Shown here in pieces: positions 1 through 10,794 of a stretch of 64,000 bases of DNA (positions are counted from its first letter, which is position 1; each line of letters opens with the position of its first letter). The DNA is from Siphonodentalium dalli (taxonomy: Eukaryota; Mollusca; Scaphopoda; Gadilida; Siphonodentaliidae): positions 148,295,379 to 148,359,378 of the forward strand of contig CP136063.1 of assembly GCA_032622095.1 (NCBI GenBank), in the 5' to 3' direction. The translations under genes and the position numbers were made by a program. The notes below the pieces were generated by a model, which ran no database searches, had not been told where the DNA came from, and was given only the letters and a program-made list of their open reading frames with translations.

Positions 1-1302
1 ACCTATATTATCACTAAAAGCGGCCGGGAGAATAATTGGGCGTGCTTTTAAAAATTAAGATGAATTGCATCTGAACCCATTTATTTATATCGATTACGTG
101 ATCGTTGCTAAGTACTTGAAAATCTTATATTGGACTGTCTTAAAGTGCTGCGTGAGGTAGTCTGAAATTCTCGTCAGACATTGTGAAAATAAATAAGAAC
201 ACATTCAGCTTTTTAATGTCCGAGCAACATTGCTCAGCGGGTTGTTTAGCGGGACAGTACACGTGCCATACTATAGTCATTATTAAATGGGGCCGCTAAT
301 CGCGCGTATCAATACGCACGCCTTGCTGTGTGTAGTTTATCAACAAGTTATATAGTACATCTATCATTGTATACGATCCCCGCCACACATTATGGAATAT
401 ATATATTTGTAATACGACCCTGCCTAACTATGCTTAAAAGCCATGTTCTGATTGGCCAGTGGCCCGAGTTACCATGGCTATATCGTTCCAGTTTTGTGGT
501 ACAATTCTACTTTTTCCAATTGTACCACGAGAAAAATCGGTTTATTGAGATCGCCGCACGCGACTTTTCCCGTCTTTTCTAACTCCGCGCAAACGGGGCA
601 TCAACGGAGTACACCCGCACCCGTAACCCTTTGAATTTTGCTACATCTTGACAATCTTGCGAATTTTCTAGCGATTTGTCGCTTGAAACCAGTTTGGTTG
701 CCAATGAATATGGTCCAAATGATGTTATGGTATATTGATATATGTTACGACCAAAGAAAGTTACTTAATAAGTATATTAAATGACAAAATAAAGCCATGG
801 GGCCGGGCTGTGCATTCGTCGATTCGAATCTCGATCATATTCCGTTATTCGATATTTCGGAATCAAGTTGAAAATGAAAGCGTTTGTTCACCAGTACAGA
901 AGGGGGATACGATTAGTTTAGTAAACTAGATCATTTAGATCGCTTTGTGTAAGAAAAATGGTCCATAGTCGATGATCATATTCATGTTGTCCCAACAACG
1001 TTCAACACAGAAATGACTGCAATCGTATTTCCTGTACAATTTAAATGAAAGGCACGGGCGCCGCTGAAAACACATCGTTTTTTAGCCAATCACAACGATT
1101 ATTTTCTAGAAGAGGTGCCTCGAAAAGTCAACGGGGGAATTTCATAACAAGACAAGATTACCGGAGTACTCCATGCAAAGAAATTGAGTACGCCCAATAC
1201 GAATTACACCACGAAATGTTTTCTCATCTGAGACCGAAAAAGCGCAGTATTTCGTTGACTATTCAGTCGAATTGTGACCATAAACTTCCAGTCGTATTAC
1301 AA

Positions 1303-1450
1303 AAGAAATAAATACACGGTGTATCGGTGTGTATGGTCAAGTTGTACCACAAAAAAACTGATTGTAGGACTCCGCTACGCGTCGTCCTACAATCAGTTTT
1401 TTGTGGTACAACTTGACCATACACACCGATACACCGTGTATTTATTTCTT
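1303..1450. repeat. 148-bp near-perfect hairpin
   Basis: Two arms of about 67 bases are reverse complements apart from one base of length difference in an A/T run (seven A against six T). They flank a loop of about 13 bases around 1371-1383. Arms include GTACCACAAAAAAACTGATT and its complement. Such high arm identity suggests a recent fold-back transposon or duplication. A weaker related hairpin (GTGGTACAATT and its complement) lies at 496-528. Confidence 0.9.
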
Positions 1451-1668
1451 AAATATATATATATATATATATCTTCTTCTTCTTCTATCCTATATATTTT
1501 GAGAACTCCGTGTATTCGAGAGATAGCCCACACCTTCCGGACCTCAATGATATGATCGTGAATGAGTATTGATATACCCCACTAAACTTTGATAAACACC
1601 AGTAATGGTGTGTAGATCATTTACATATCTCTCCTATATATTTTGATACAATCTATCTAATTTACATA

Positions 1669-2207
1669 TCTCTTTTATATATTTATGTTTGTGTGTGTGT
1701 TGTACTTCATACAAATCTACGATTCTCGACCGATCGGGACGAAACTTGGTACGTGTGTGTAGTTTGACCAGGCGGTGGTCGTTGTCGTGTTGGCGAGCCC
1801 GTGCGACGCCCGTGCAGCGCATGCGCAGACGAGATCTCGGAAACGGGTGGAGCTATCGACTTCAAATTTTCTATGTGAATGTATCTTGCGCCGGGTACAA
1901 ATTTTATCGGATCGCCGAGCTCGTGCGACGCACGTGCAGCGCATGCGCAGACGAGATCTCGGAAACGGGTGGAGCTATCGACTTGAAATTTGCTATGTGA
2001 ATGTATCTTGCGCCGGGTACAAATTTTATCGGGTCGCCGAGCCCGTGCGACGCCAGCTTCGCGCATGCGCAGACCAGATATCGGAAACGGGTATAGCTAC
2101 CGGGTACAAATTTTTCTTATTGAAACGCGTGGAGCTAAAAATAAAAAAAAAATATAAAAAAAATGTCATGTTTCGGACAAGCCGCCGGTGGCGGGCTAAC
2201 CTGCTAG
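1669..2207 (+). mobile_element. Helitron-like element, tandem unit 1
   Basis: The unit ends with CTAG at 2204-2207, preceded by a GC-rich hairpin (GCCGCCGGTGGCGG), as expected of a Helitron 3' end. It has three copies of a 122-bp satellite (GCATGCGC landmarks at 1819, 1941 and 2063). The 5' end is less certain; TC at 1669, preceded by A, is my best choice because TCTC..ATATATTTAT resembles the other 5' ends. There is no coding capacity for a Rep/helicase, so it is non-autonomous. Confidence 0.6.
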
Positions 2208-3480
2208 TCTCATATATATTTTGAAGACCTCTGTCTGTATGTTTGCATGTTTGTCTGTATGTTTGTATGTTTGTCATTAATACAAATCTATGATTCTCGA
2301 CCGATCGGGACCAAACTTGGTACGTGTGTGTAGTTTGACCAGGCGGTGGACGTTGTCGTATTGGCGAGCCCGTGCGGCGCCCGCTTCGCGCATGCGCAGA
2401 CGAGATCTCGGAAACGGGTGGAGCTATCGACTTGAAATTTGCTATGTGAATGTATCTTGCCCCGGATGCGAATTTTATCGGGTCCCCGAGCCCGTGCGAC
2501 GCCAGCTTCGCGCATGCGCAGACCAGATCTCTGAAACGGCTGGAGCTATCGACTTGAAATTTGGTATGTGAATGTATCTTGCCCCGGATACGAATTGTAT
2601 CGGGTCGCCGAGCCCGTGCGACGCCAGCTTCGCGCATGCGCAGACGAGATCTCGGAAACAGGTGGAGCTATCGACTTGAAATTTGGTATGTGAATGTATC
2701 TTGCGCCGGATATGAATTGTATCGCGTCGCCGAGCCCGTGCGACGCCAGCTTCGCGCATGCGCAGACGATATCTCGGAAACGGGTGAAGCTATCGACTTC
2801 AAATTTGCTATGTGAATGTATCTTGCCCCGGATACGAATTTTATCGGGTCGCCGAGCCAGTGCGACGTCAGCTTCGCGCATGCGCAGACGAGATCTCGGA
2901 AACGGATGGAGCTATCGACTTGACATTTGGTATGTGAATGTATCTTGCCCCGGATACGAATTTTATCGGGTCGCCGAGCCCGTGCGACGCCAGCTTCGCG
3001 CATGCGCAGACCAGATCTCGGAAACGGGTAGAGCTATCGACTTGAAACTTGGTTTTTGAATAGCCAGGACAACGTCGGGCTGGGTAGAGCTATCGACTTG
3101 AAATTTGGTTTTTGAATAGCCCGGACAACGTCGGGCTCATCGGCTAGTCTCATATATATTTTGAAGACCTCTGTCTGTTTGTTTGTATGTTTGTCTGTAT
3201 GTTTGTATGTTTGTCATTTATACAAATCTACGATTCTCGACCGATCGGGACCAAACTTGGTACGTGTGTGTAGTTTGACCAGGCGGTGGACGTTGTCGTA
3301 TTGGCGAGCCCGTGCGGCGCCCGCTTCGCGTCGCGCATGCGCAGACGAGATCTCGGAAACGGGTGGAGCTATCGACTTGAAATTTGCTATGTGAATGTAT
3401 CTTGCCCCGGATACGAATTATATCGGGTCGCCGAGCCCGTGCGACGCCAACTTCGCGCATGCGCAGACCAGATCTCGGAA
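1819..3480 (+). repeat. 122-bp satellite inside the Helitron units
   Basis: Eleven copies in three blocks (3, 6 and 2) are spaced at exactly 122 bases within each block, measured at the GCATGCGC landmark. Each unit carries GATCTCGGAAACGGGTGGAG and a TCTTGCCCCGGATACGAATT-type segment. Because the unit is GC-richer and lacks stops in several frames, it creates long spurious open frames on both strands, up to 203 codons at 2637-2026. Confidence 0.92.
2208..3147 (+). mobile_element. Helitron-like element, tandem unit 2
   Basis: It begins TCTCATATATATTTTGAAGA immediately after the CTAG of unit 1, and ends GGCTCATCGGCTAG at 3147. A hairpin from AGCCC and GGGCT lies six bases before the CTAG. These are Helitron hallmarks (5' TC, 3' hairpin and CTRR, no terminal inverted repeats). 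It contains six 122-bp satellite copies (landmarks 2390, 2512, 2634, 2756, 2878 and 3000). It is 940 bp long and non-autonomous. Confidence 0.75.
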
Positions 3481-3604
3481 ACGGGTAGAGCGATCGACTT
3501 GAAATTTGGTTTTTGAATAGCCCGGACAACGTCGGGCTGGGTAGAGCTATCGACTTGAAATTTGGTTTTTGAATAGCCCGGACAACGTCGGGCTCATCGG
3601 CTAG
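3148..3604 (+). mobile_element. Helitron-like element, tandem unit 3
   Basis: It starts with the same TCTCATATATATTTTG at the CTAG of unit 2 and ends CATCGGCTAG at 3604, followed by T as expected for insertion between A and T. It holds two 122-bp satellite copies (landmarks 3335 and 3457). The terminal 60-odd bases, including the hairpin, appear twice in a row near 3500-3600. It is 457 bp long. Confidence 0.75.
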
Positions 3605-3622
3605 TGTATATATATATATATA

Positions 3623-4233
3623 CTAGAAGGTGACCCGACTTTGTCCGGGCTTTGACCTTGAATTGTCCATTTTGAAGGTCAAGGTCAAGTGGGGTCACGA
3701 TTTGACCAGTCCAAAAACACTGCCCGGACAAAAGTACCCGACAAACGTGCCCGTCGAAATCCATCCGGTTTTACCCGATTTGACCTTGAATTTATCATTT
3801 TGAAGGTCAAGGTCTGGTCGGGGTCACGACTGGACCCGTCCAAAAACAATCAGTGGACAAAAGTAACCCCACGTATCAAATTTCGTCGAAATCCCATCAA
3901 AATTGGCGATTTGACCTTGAAGTTACCCGATTTCAAGGTCAAGTCGCACGGGCAAATGAATATGCTTATGAGACTCGCCATAAGAAAGTACTCCCACATA
4001 CCAAGTTTCATCGAAATCTCGTGATATTCGGGAGTTTGACCTTGAAATGACCCGATTTCAAGGTCAAGGTCACGTCGCACGGACAAATTAATATGCCTAT
4101 GTTCGTCCCCGGCCGAAAATACCCCCATATACCAAGTTTCATCGAAATCGGGTGGGCCGTTTTCGAGTTCATCGCGAACACACAGACACACAGACACAGA
4201 CAGACACACAGATCTTCCAAAATATATAATAGA
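3623..4233 (-). mobile_element. Helitron-like element, minus strand
   Basis: Read on the minus strand it begins TCTATTATATATTTTGGAAG at 4233 (preceded by A) and ends with hairpin GCCCGGAC..GTCGGGT then CACCTTCTAG at 3623, followed by T. Inside are four or so diverged repeats of about 130 bases centred on TTGACCTTGAA and AAGGTCAAGGTC, and a CAGACACACA run at the 5' side. It is 611 bp long and non-autonomous. It lies only 18 bases of AT repeat away from tandem unit 3, in the opposite orientation. Confidence 0.7.
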
Positions 4234-4339
4234 TATATGGGTAATATTTTACGAGAAAGATAATGGCGCGGGTTAGAATTTTCTAAAGTGACGCCGTTGT
4301 TGTCAGGGGCAGAAAGGGGGGGGCAGAATTTTTGTTTTC

Positions 4340-5690
4340 TCGCCAATTGCCACTGAACTTATATATAATCATCCCCATGATATAAGGAATCTAATGGTGT
4401 GGTTTAAATATGTCAAAAGTGGCGCCGTTCGAGTCAGGGATTCACGGAAGGTGAGAGGGGCACCAAAATTGATAAAACTAATTTTAGTGCCGAGGGAACA
4501 TCTAGATGGCACCACATGGGTCTAGTAGGGGTAACTTTTTACGAAAAATATAATGGTGTGGGTTAGATTTTTGTTTAAGTGATGCCGTTGTTGTCAGAGG
4601 CAGAAAAGGGGGAGGGGCAGAAAAATGTTTGTCGCCGATTGACACGAAACTTATATATAGTCATTCCCGTGATATGAGGAATCTAACGGTGTGGTTTAAA
4701 TGTGTCAAAAGTGGCGCCATTCTCATCAGGGAGGCACGGAATGGGAGAGGGGCACCAAAATTGATAAAACTAATTTTAGCGCCGATTTCCACCAAATTGA
4801 TATATAATCTTCTGCATGATACAAGGAATCTAAGACGCCAAATTGGTGTCGTTTGGGTGAAATATTGTGGGGGGGGTCTACATTTGATAAGAATGGCTTT
4901 AGTCGCCTATTGCCACCACACTTATACAATATCATCCACATGGTATGAGGAGTCTAATGGTGTGGCTTAGATCTGTCAAAAGTGTCGTAATATCGAGTCA
5001 GGGGTGCACTAAAAGGCAGAGGGGCTCCAAAATTGATACACAATATTTTTAGCGCTAATTTCCACCAAAGTGATACATATTCGTATCCATGACACGAGGA
5101 GTCTAATCGTGTTTAAAAGACGCCATATGTGTGCTGTTTGGGTGAGAGATGGGGGTGGGGTGAGCACTAAATTTGATCAAACTTTGTTTAGTTGCCGATT
5201 AGCACCAAACTTATAAATAATCATCTCCATGATATCAGGAGTCTAATTGTGTGGTTTAAGGGTGTCCCAAGTGGGGCCATTCGAGTCAGGGATGCATAGA
5301 GGGTGAGAGGGACACACACAAAAATAAACAATATGTTTTGGCGCCGATTTCAACCAGAGTGATGCATATTCTTTTCCGTGGTACGAAGAATCTAATCGTG
5401 TGGTATAGATACGCCAAATTGGTGCCGTCTGGGTGATAGATATGGGGGCCCTAAATTTGATACGAATTTGTATACTGGTGAATTTTCACCAAATTTATAT
5501 ATACGCATTTCCATAATGAGTCTAAGTGTGTGGTTTAATAATGACAAAAGTGGCGCCGCTTCAATCTGAAATAGGGACGGGAGGGTCACCAAAACGGATA
5601 AAAAATATGTTTCGTGCTAATTACCATCAAATTCATACACGTTCTTCTCAAATGATACGAGGAATCAAATCGTGTGTTTGAAAAACGTAT
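4340..5690 (+). repeat. Diverged tandem repeat, about 140-bp unit
   Basis: About nine degenerate copies are marked by CATGATATGAGGAATCTAA-like segments near 4375, 4667, 4815, 4939, 5089, 5228, 5377, 5511 and 5651. Most are spaced 124-150 bases apart; the first interval of 292 fits two units. Shared pieces include GGCGCCGATTTCCACCAAA and AGTGGCGCC. The copies are old and substitution-rich. No protein is encoded. Confidence 0.8.
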
Positions 5691-6399
5691 AATGAGCTAG
5701 CAAAACAAAAGTAGTAAACGTATATTTGTCATTTTATTTAAGAGATACACATATTCTTGCAAACTGAGAGACCTCGAACCGTCAGAAGATTGCATATTAC
5801 AATGGATCATGTATATATTATAACACAATTGAGTCTGTTCCATTCAATATAGTTTCCACAAAAAAATACAATAAACCATTCAAAATCTCGCTATTTGTCA
5901 CGCACATGTAGCTGATATCCATGCATAGCAACATTTCTTATAACCTGAAAATATTTTGCCAATATATAGCGCTATGAACAGAGGAGCACCTAGACGTTTC
6001 TTTAAGACATCTGTATCTTCATGGCGATATGATAGCCAGGTGTCCCCAAAATCTTAGTCTAACCCACTAGATTGATTGATACATCTCTATATATACGTAA
6101 AACCCAATTGTCGTCTTTTATTTTTGCGAACTAATGTGTTTATGATGTTCTTTCATGTCATAACGTCTGACGTATATGCAGTTGTAAATAAATAAATACT
6201 TCTTTATTGTGGAACATATTAATCGCAATAAACAAAATGACAATCGACAAGGTAAGACACTGCTTATATTCCATGCGTAAGAATCATGTTTTGTGATGCT
6301 ATTTGAATATATAATTTATGAGAATACGTATAACACATTCAGCAAGAGTATTCTCTATTCCCACAAAATATCCACAGCATGCACAGGGTTTCACATCAC

Positions 6400-6432
6400 T
6401 TTAACCTGGGGACCACCGGGTAACCCTGCTAG
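6400..6432 (+). mobile_element. Helitron-like 3' terminus
   Basis: The segment has a short CCGGG..CCC hairpin followed by TGCTAG at 6432 and then T, matching the 3' ends of the elements at 2207 and 3147. I could not place the matching 5' end. Confidence 0.4.
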
Positions 6433-6526
6433 TAATACATATATATAGTCAGTTGTGCTAGACGGGCGAAGTTAGAAGTTTCCCCACCTAAAGTTCTAAA
6501 CCTATCCAATTGTTCATCTCAAACAT

Positions 6527-7475
6527 TGTCACATATAGTCCGTGGGCCAAACAAGATATTTTCGAGTTGGCTGCACCCCCCTCCAACAAAGGTTTCTACA
6601 TATCAAATTAAAGGTAATCATATCGCGCATCAGATTGTTGCCCGTTTCAGAAAGTGTCCCAAAATAGATTTTTCAGGGAAGACAACTCTTACCCCTAAAA
6701 TAAAATGAAAATTTTCTTGAGTACAAGTGTCAGAGCATAAGCAAAATATTGCGGTTATAAACTGCACAATATATAGTTTATATTAATAAGAAATGATCAT
6801 AAAATGACGAGATACAAAACTAGACCAATTTATGAGCTAGTTAGAAAACATTGCGATAAATATTTTGAAATCGCGAAAAATTACTTGGATTTTGAAAAAA
6901 AATGATCACATATAAATGGCTATAACGTTTGAACCACATGGGCTATTGATCCGCAACATGGTTCAAAAATTGCCCCGATGACATATCAAAACGATTTTAA
7001 TAATGGAATGCCACGAATATTGCTGTGAAAATGTTATATGAGCGTAAACTTAACCCCACCCCCTAAAATATAACTTTTGCAGAAAAACGAATTATGTAGT
7101 TTACATGCTGCATTTCAAGTAAGTTTTAGAAGCATAAACTGAAACAGTGTACAGATTGATGAAGGGAATTATAAATAACGGTGTCTGAACGTGATCTAAG
7201 AGATTAAAATTTGGAGAAAAAAATGTGAAAAATTAGAATTTTTACTAATTTCTGTAAAATTTACAACATTTTGATTAAATTTTGATAGGCTATGGTATAA
7301 TCTCACGAGAACACTGGTCTAGATTAGTAAGTTCATAAAACCTCATACGATCACCTTTCTGGCAACTATTTCGTATATTTTTCAATTTTTATTTGAATTT
7401 TTATGGAAAGATTATAATACATATATATTTCAACTGAACACAATTGGCTACAAAGGCTTACGAGTGAGACTTACT
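6527..7475 (+). mobile_element. Dispersed repeat family A, copy 1
   Basis: This stretch of about 950 bases matches the reverse complement of 13612-14592 over its length with many differences. Shared blocks are AGTCCGTGGGCCAA, GTTGGCTGCACCCCC, GACAACTCTTACCCC and GAGTGAGACTTAC. Neither copy encodes a protein and no terminal inverted repeats are clear, so the class is unknown. Confidence 0.8.
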
Positions 7476-8120
7476 TTGTACAGAATGCTATATCTTATTT
7501 GTGCCGCGCATGTCGGGACAGTGATCACAACTGACAATAGATACGGCATTACACACGCTCCATATTTGACAATAAGTTCAGGATGGCATCTAAATCGGCC
7601 AACAAAATCGAAGTTTCTCACATTTTCCTTCACAAACGTTACTGTTTTCGTTATCTGGGGACAAGGGAATTGTTAATCATGAGTTCACTGGTAACCACAC
7701 ACAGACCTTAGAACCCTACTATTGTTTCAATTAATTTAAGTTAATGAGTAATTGGTTGTCTTAATGACTATAGATACTCATTTATTGGGGGAATGCTTGA
7801 TACATTCAAGTCAGTGTATAGAAAGATTAAACAATCATCACTAATATGTGCCTTTTGGATCAGTTTAGATAAGTAATATGAATTTATATAATGTTTCTGA
7901 AGAAAATTGAAATTGTATGCCCAAATCACCAGCCTCCAATTTCAAGTTGCATATCTATGATGTGTTCAGTTAAAATATTTTATATTAAAGAAATTAGTTG
8001 TTATACAGAGTACTTTTTGTCAATAAAGAAATGACTTTTGCAGTATATAATATTGTGTTGCCAAACAGTTTTCAAGACATTCTACAAATTCCTGTTCTAT
8101 AATTTGAGTATCTGTAGTCC

Positions 8121-9085
8121 TTAAGGGTCAGACGCACGTTTTGCCAAAATTTCCTGGTATTTCAAAATGTATTTTCTCTAAATCTATCAGGAATATCTTT
8201 GTGAAATTTTGTACAATAGATTATTGTGGTACCATACATAAGAACCATTGGACATTTGGTTATTATAATCTCATTTACTTTACTTTTATGGCATGAAAAA
8301 TCTTAAAAATTTCACTGTGTTCAGGTACCGAGAACTACTGTAAAACAGATTTTTTTCGAAAGTGCATTTATTATATACATGATATCATATCTGAAGATCA
8401 TGAGAGGAGACTTAACTTTTCTTGATTCATGAAATTAAATGATTATTTTCATTCAGAAAGACAACTACCATAAATATTTTTTTATTATTGAGAATTTTCA
8501 TGCTATGCTTGTTGGTCATTGAAAAATTGGGTTCAGTTGAGTTCTGGGTCATGGGTTCATAACCAAGTTAAATCTGACCACCATATCTCTTAACACTGTG
8601 GCCTAATTTCTGTTGACTGCTCCCTGCTTGAGTGGACAGCACCACATTTGAACATTTGTTTTCATTGGGCTGGCATATTTGTGACTGCTTTATTCTTCAT
8701 TATAATACATGGGGTATGATGCTATAATATGCAATTAAAAAGCTAACTCAACATTATGATACAAATGAAGCCTCCTCTCGTGGAGTCAAGACAATAAGCT
8801 ATTTGATGGTTGACATGTTGTTTGAAATTATAATTTTTTCTGGCAGTTCTCGGTACCTAAAGGGACAGAAACGAAACAAATATTTTCAACCTCTCAAATG
8901 TATTAAAATCCATTATAGTTATTGTCTCTTTATAATTGCTCTGATTCTATATATAATGAAAATTATCATATGTAAAATTCAAGATTTTTCACCAGATAGA
9001 TCCAGAGAAATTCTTTGTTGAAAATCACTTGCCATTTCTGGCTGGATTTACTGTGATTTATGCAAAACGTGCGTCTCCCCCTTAA
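8121..9085. mobile_element. TTAA-flanked inverted-repeat element (piggyBac type?)
   Basis: Left end TTAAGGGTCAGACGCACGTT and right end AACGTGCGTCTCCCCCTTAA are inverted repeats of about 24 bases with two mismatches, and each carries TTAA. TTAA duplications are typical of piggyBac-related elements. At 965 bp it has no transposase frame, so it is a non-autonomous (MITE-like) copy. Its right half is repeated at 18865-19376. Confidence 0.75.
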
Positions 9086-10794
9086 ATGTTATCTCACTCT
9101 ACTCATCCCATGAGTCGCCAAAATTTACACTGTTTCGGCTATTGTAGACATTCTGACATACATCGTTACATGGTTAGTCTGCGCTGAAACAAGATCATGT
9201 GTCAGATTCACATGAATCTTTGCAACCAAAGCTCAGTTGTCACAGTCGATCGGGAGGAAGTATAATCCGTCTGGTTTGTAGGACTCAACCAAAGAGCGAC
9301 CAGTCCTGGCTGTCATGGCATGGTACAACAGGCTTGGGAGTTAGTATGATGTGCCAATCACTGATATAGTTCGCACGAAGATGTTGGTGTGATTTTTTTA
9401 AGGAGTATGTGGCTGCTGGAGGTAAAAAATGTGTTCGAGTGTTCGGTTATACAACATAAGAACGTGTGCATTAATTTGTCGAATAGACAACATTATGGCC
9501 CATCATAATATAGCCCACATGCAAACTCTTGGTATGATATATAGTGTCATCGTCAATATTAATAGATTACACGAATTGATGCAAATTTAAAGTCGCATCC
9601 CATTTACTGCTTTTGACTATTAAGTCAAACGGATTCATTGTATAGGTAGGCCTATTTGTGAATGTCGTAGCCTGTCAACGCGTGGATTAGAGGCAAGGTT
9701 TCACACACCTCAATGGACAATACTGTCCGCTATGTCCTTCACGGAAATGACACATGACTTATTTTTTGATTCAGTATGAAGAATTATCCTAGCTCCCATT
9801 CATTGAGAAACATAACATTCTAGTATTTCGACATGTACGTCAGTCGAATAAAAACAATAACTAGCCTCCGACCGATGCGTGCTGCATTGGTTGCATGTCA
9901 CAGTATATCTACCTGTATCCGCTTTCTCGTATAACATACTAGCACGAGATCAGGAACGAACTCTAAGCGAACGTCGCCATTCAGGGACCATATCACGTGA
10001 CATTCGACCCCATGGCAAACATAATTCAGTGTTTTTGAAACACATGTAGATTCTGCACTCGACCATTCGCGAAAAATATAGAAGCCTGTCAAGGAGTCTT
10101 TGTTATTACCACCTGATAAATATTTGGCATTGTTTGGAACTGTGTCATGGACACAGGATGTGTGAAGCCTTGCTTGAATGCCAGGATTGTATTCTCGGGT
10201 TGCAGGATAAAGGTATTGCAATGTAACATATTATGCAACAACTTCAACAATCTACTAATATCGATGATGACCTACTTACACCCTGTCAAGAATGTGTATG
10301 TGCTTTATGTGAGAAGCCGACATGTATTCAAGTCGACGAATTACGATAATTTTTCTCCTGTTGTTAAACGAGAACAATAACAAAACTGCAGACTTCTTAA
10401 GCAACACTTTTTTCTTGCAAACTATCAGGCAATTACCTGGCACAATAACTCAACCCATCCTGGAATGTCATGTCCTTATAACCCTATGCAATTTTGGCTC
10501 CATATACAGTCCTATGTTGTGTGGCATATATAACCATAGCCCTATCATAGTGCACAAGATACATGTTTATGGTTATATGATAACAACGCAAGGCACAGTC
10601 TTAGTAAACTTAGCGTACATTTGCTCCCAGAGTCGCGCAGAGTTATCGAAATGGCAGTCAAGGTCATTTGCTCGAGCTCGAAAAACAACAGAGCGAGTGA
10701 CGTCATTATCATGGCAAGCGACTCCCAAAATAGACTAATTTATGCACGTCAATCATTTTGGTGCCAAGAAACGAACAATTCAAACTTCGTTTAA

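Noticed and set aside
2026-2637. 203-codon minus-strand frame and neighbours with MREAGVARARRPD-like repeats
   Set aside because: They are translations of the 122-bp satellite within Helitron-like elements, open on both strands and shifting frame every unit.
9898-10221. 107-codon minus-strand frame
   Set aside because: No recognised family. Its end (KRIQVDIL) follows a poor acceptor-like site and does not resemble an Islet C-terminus.
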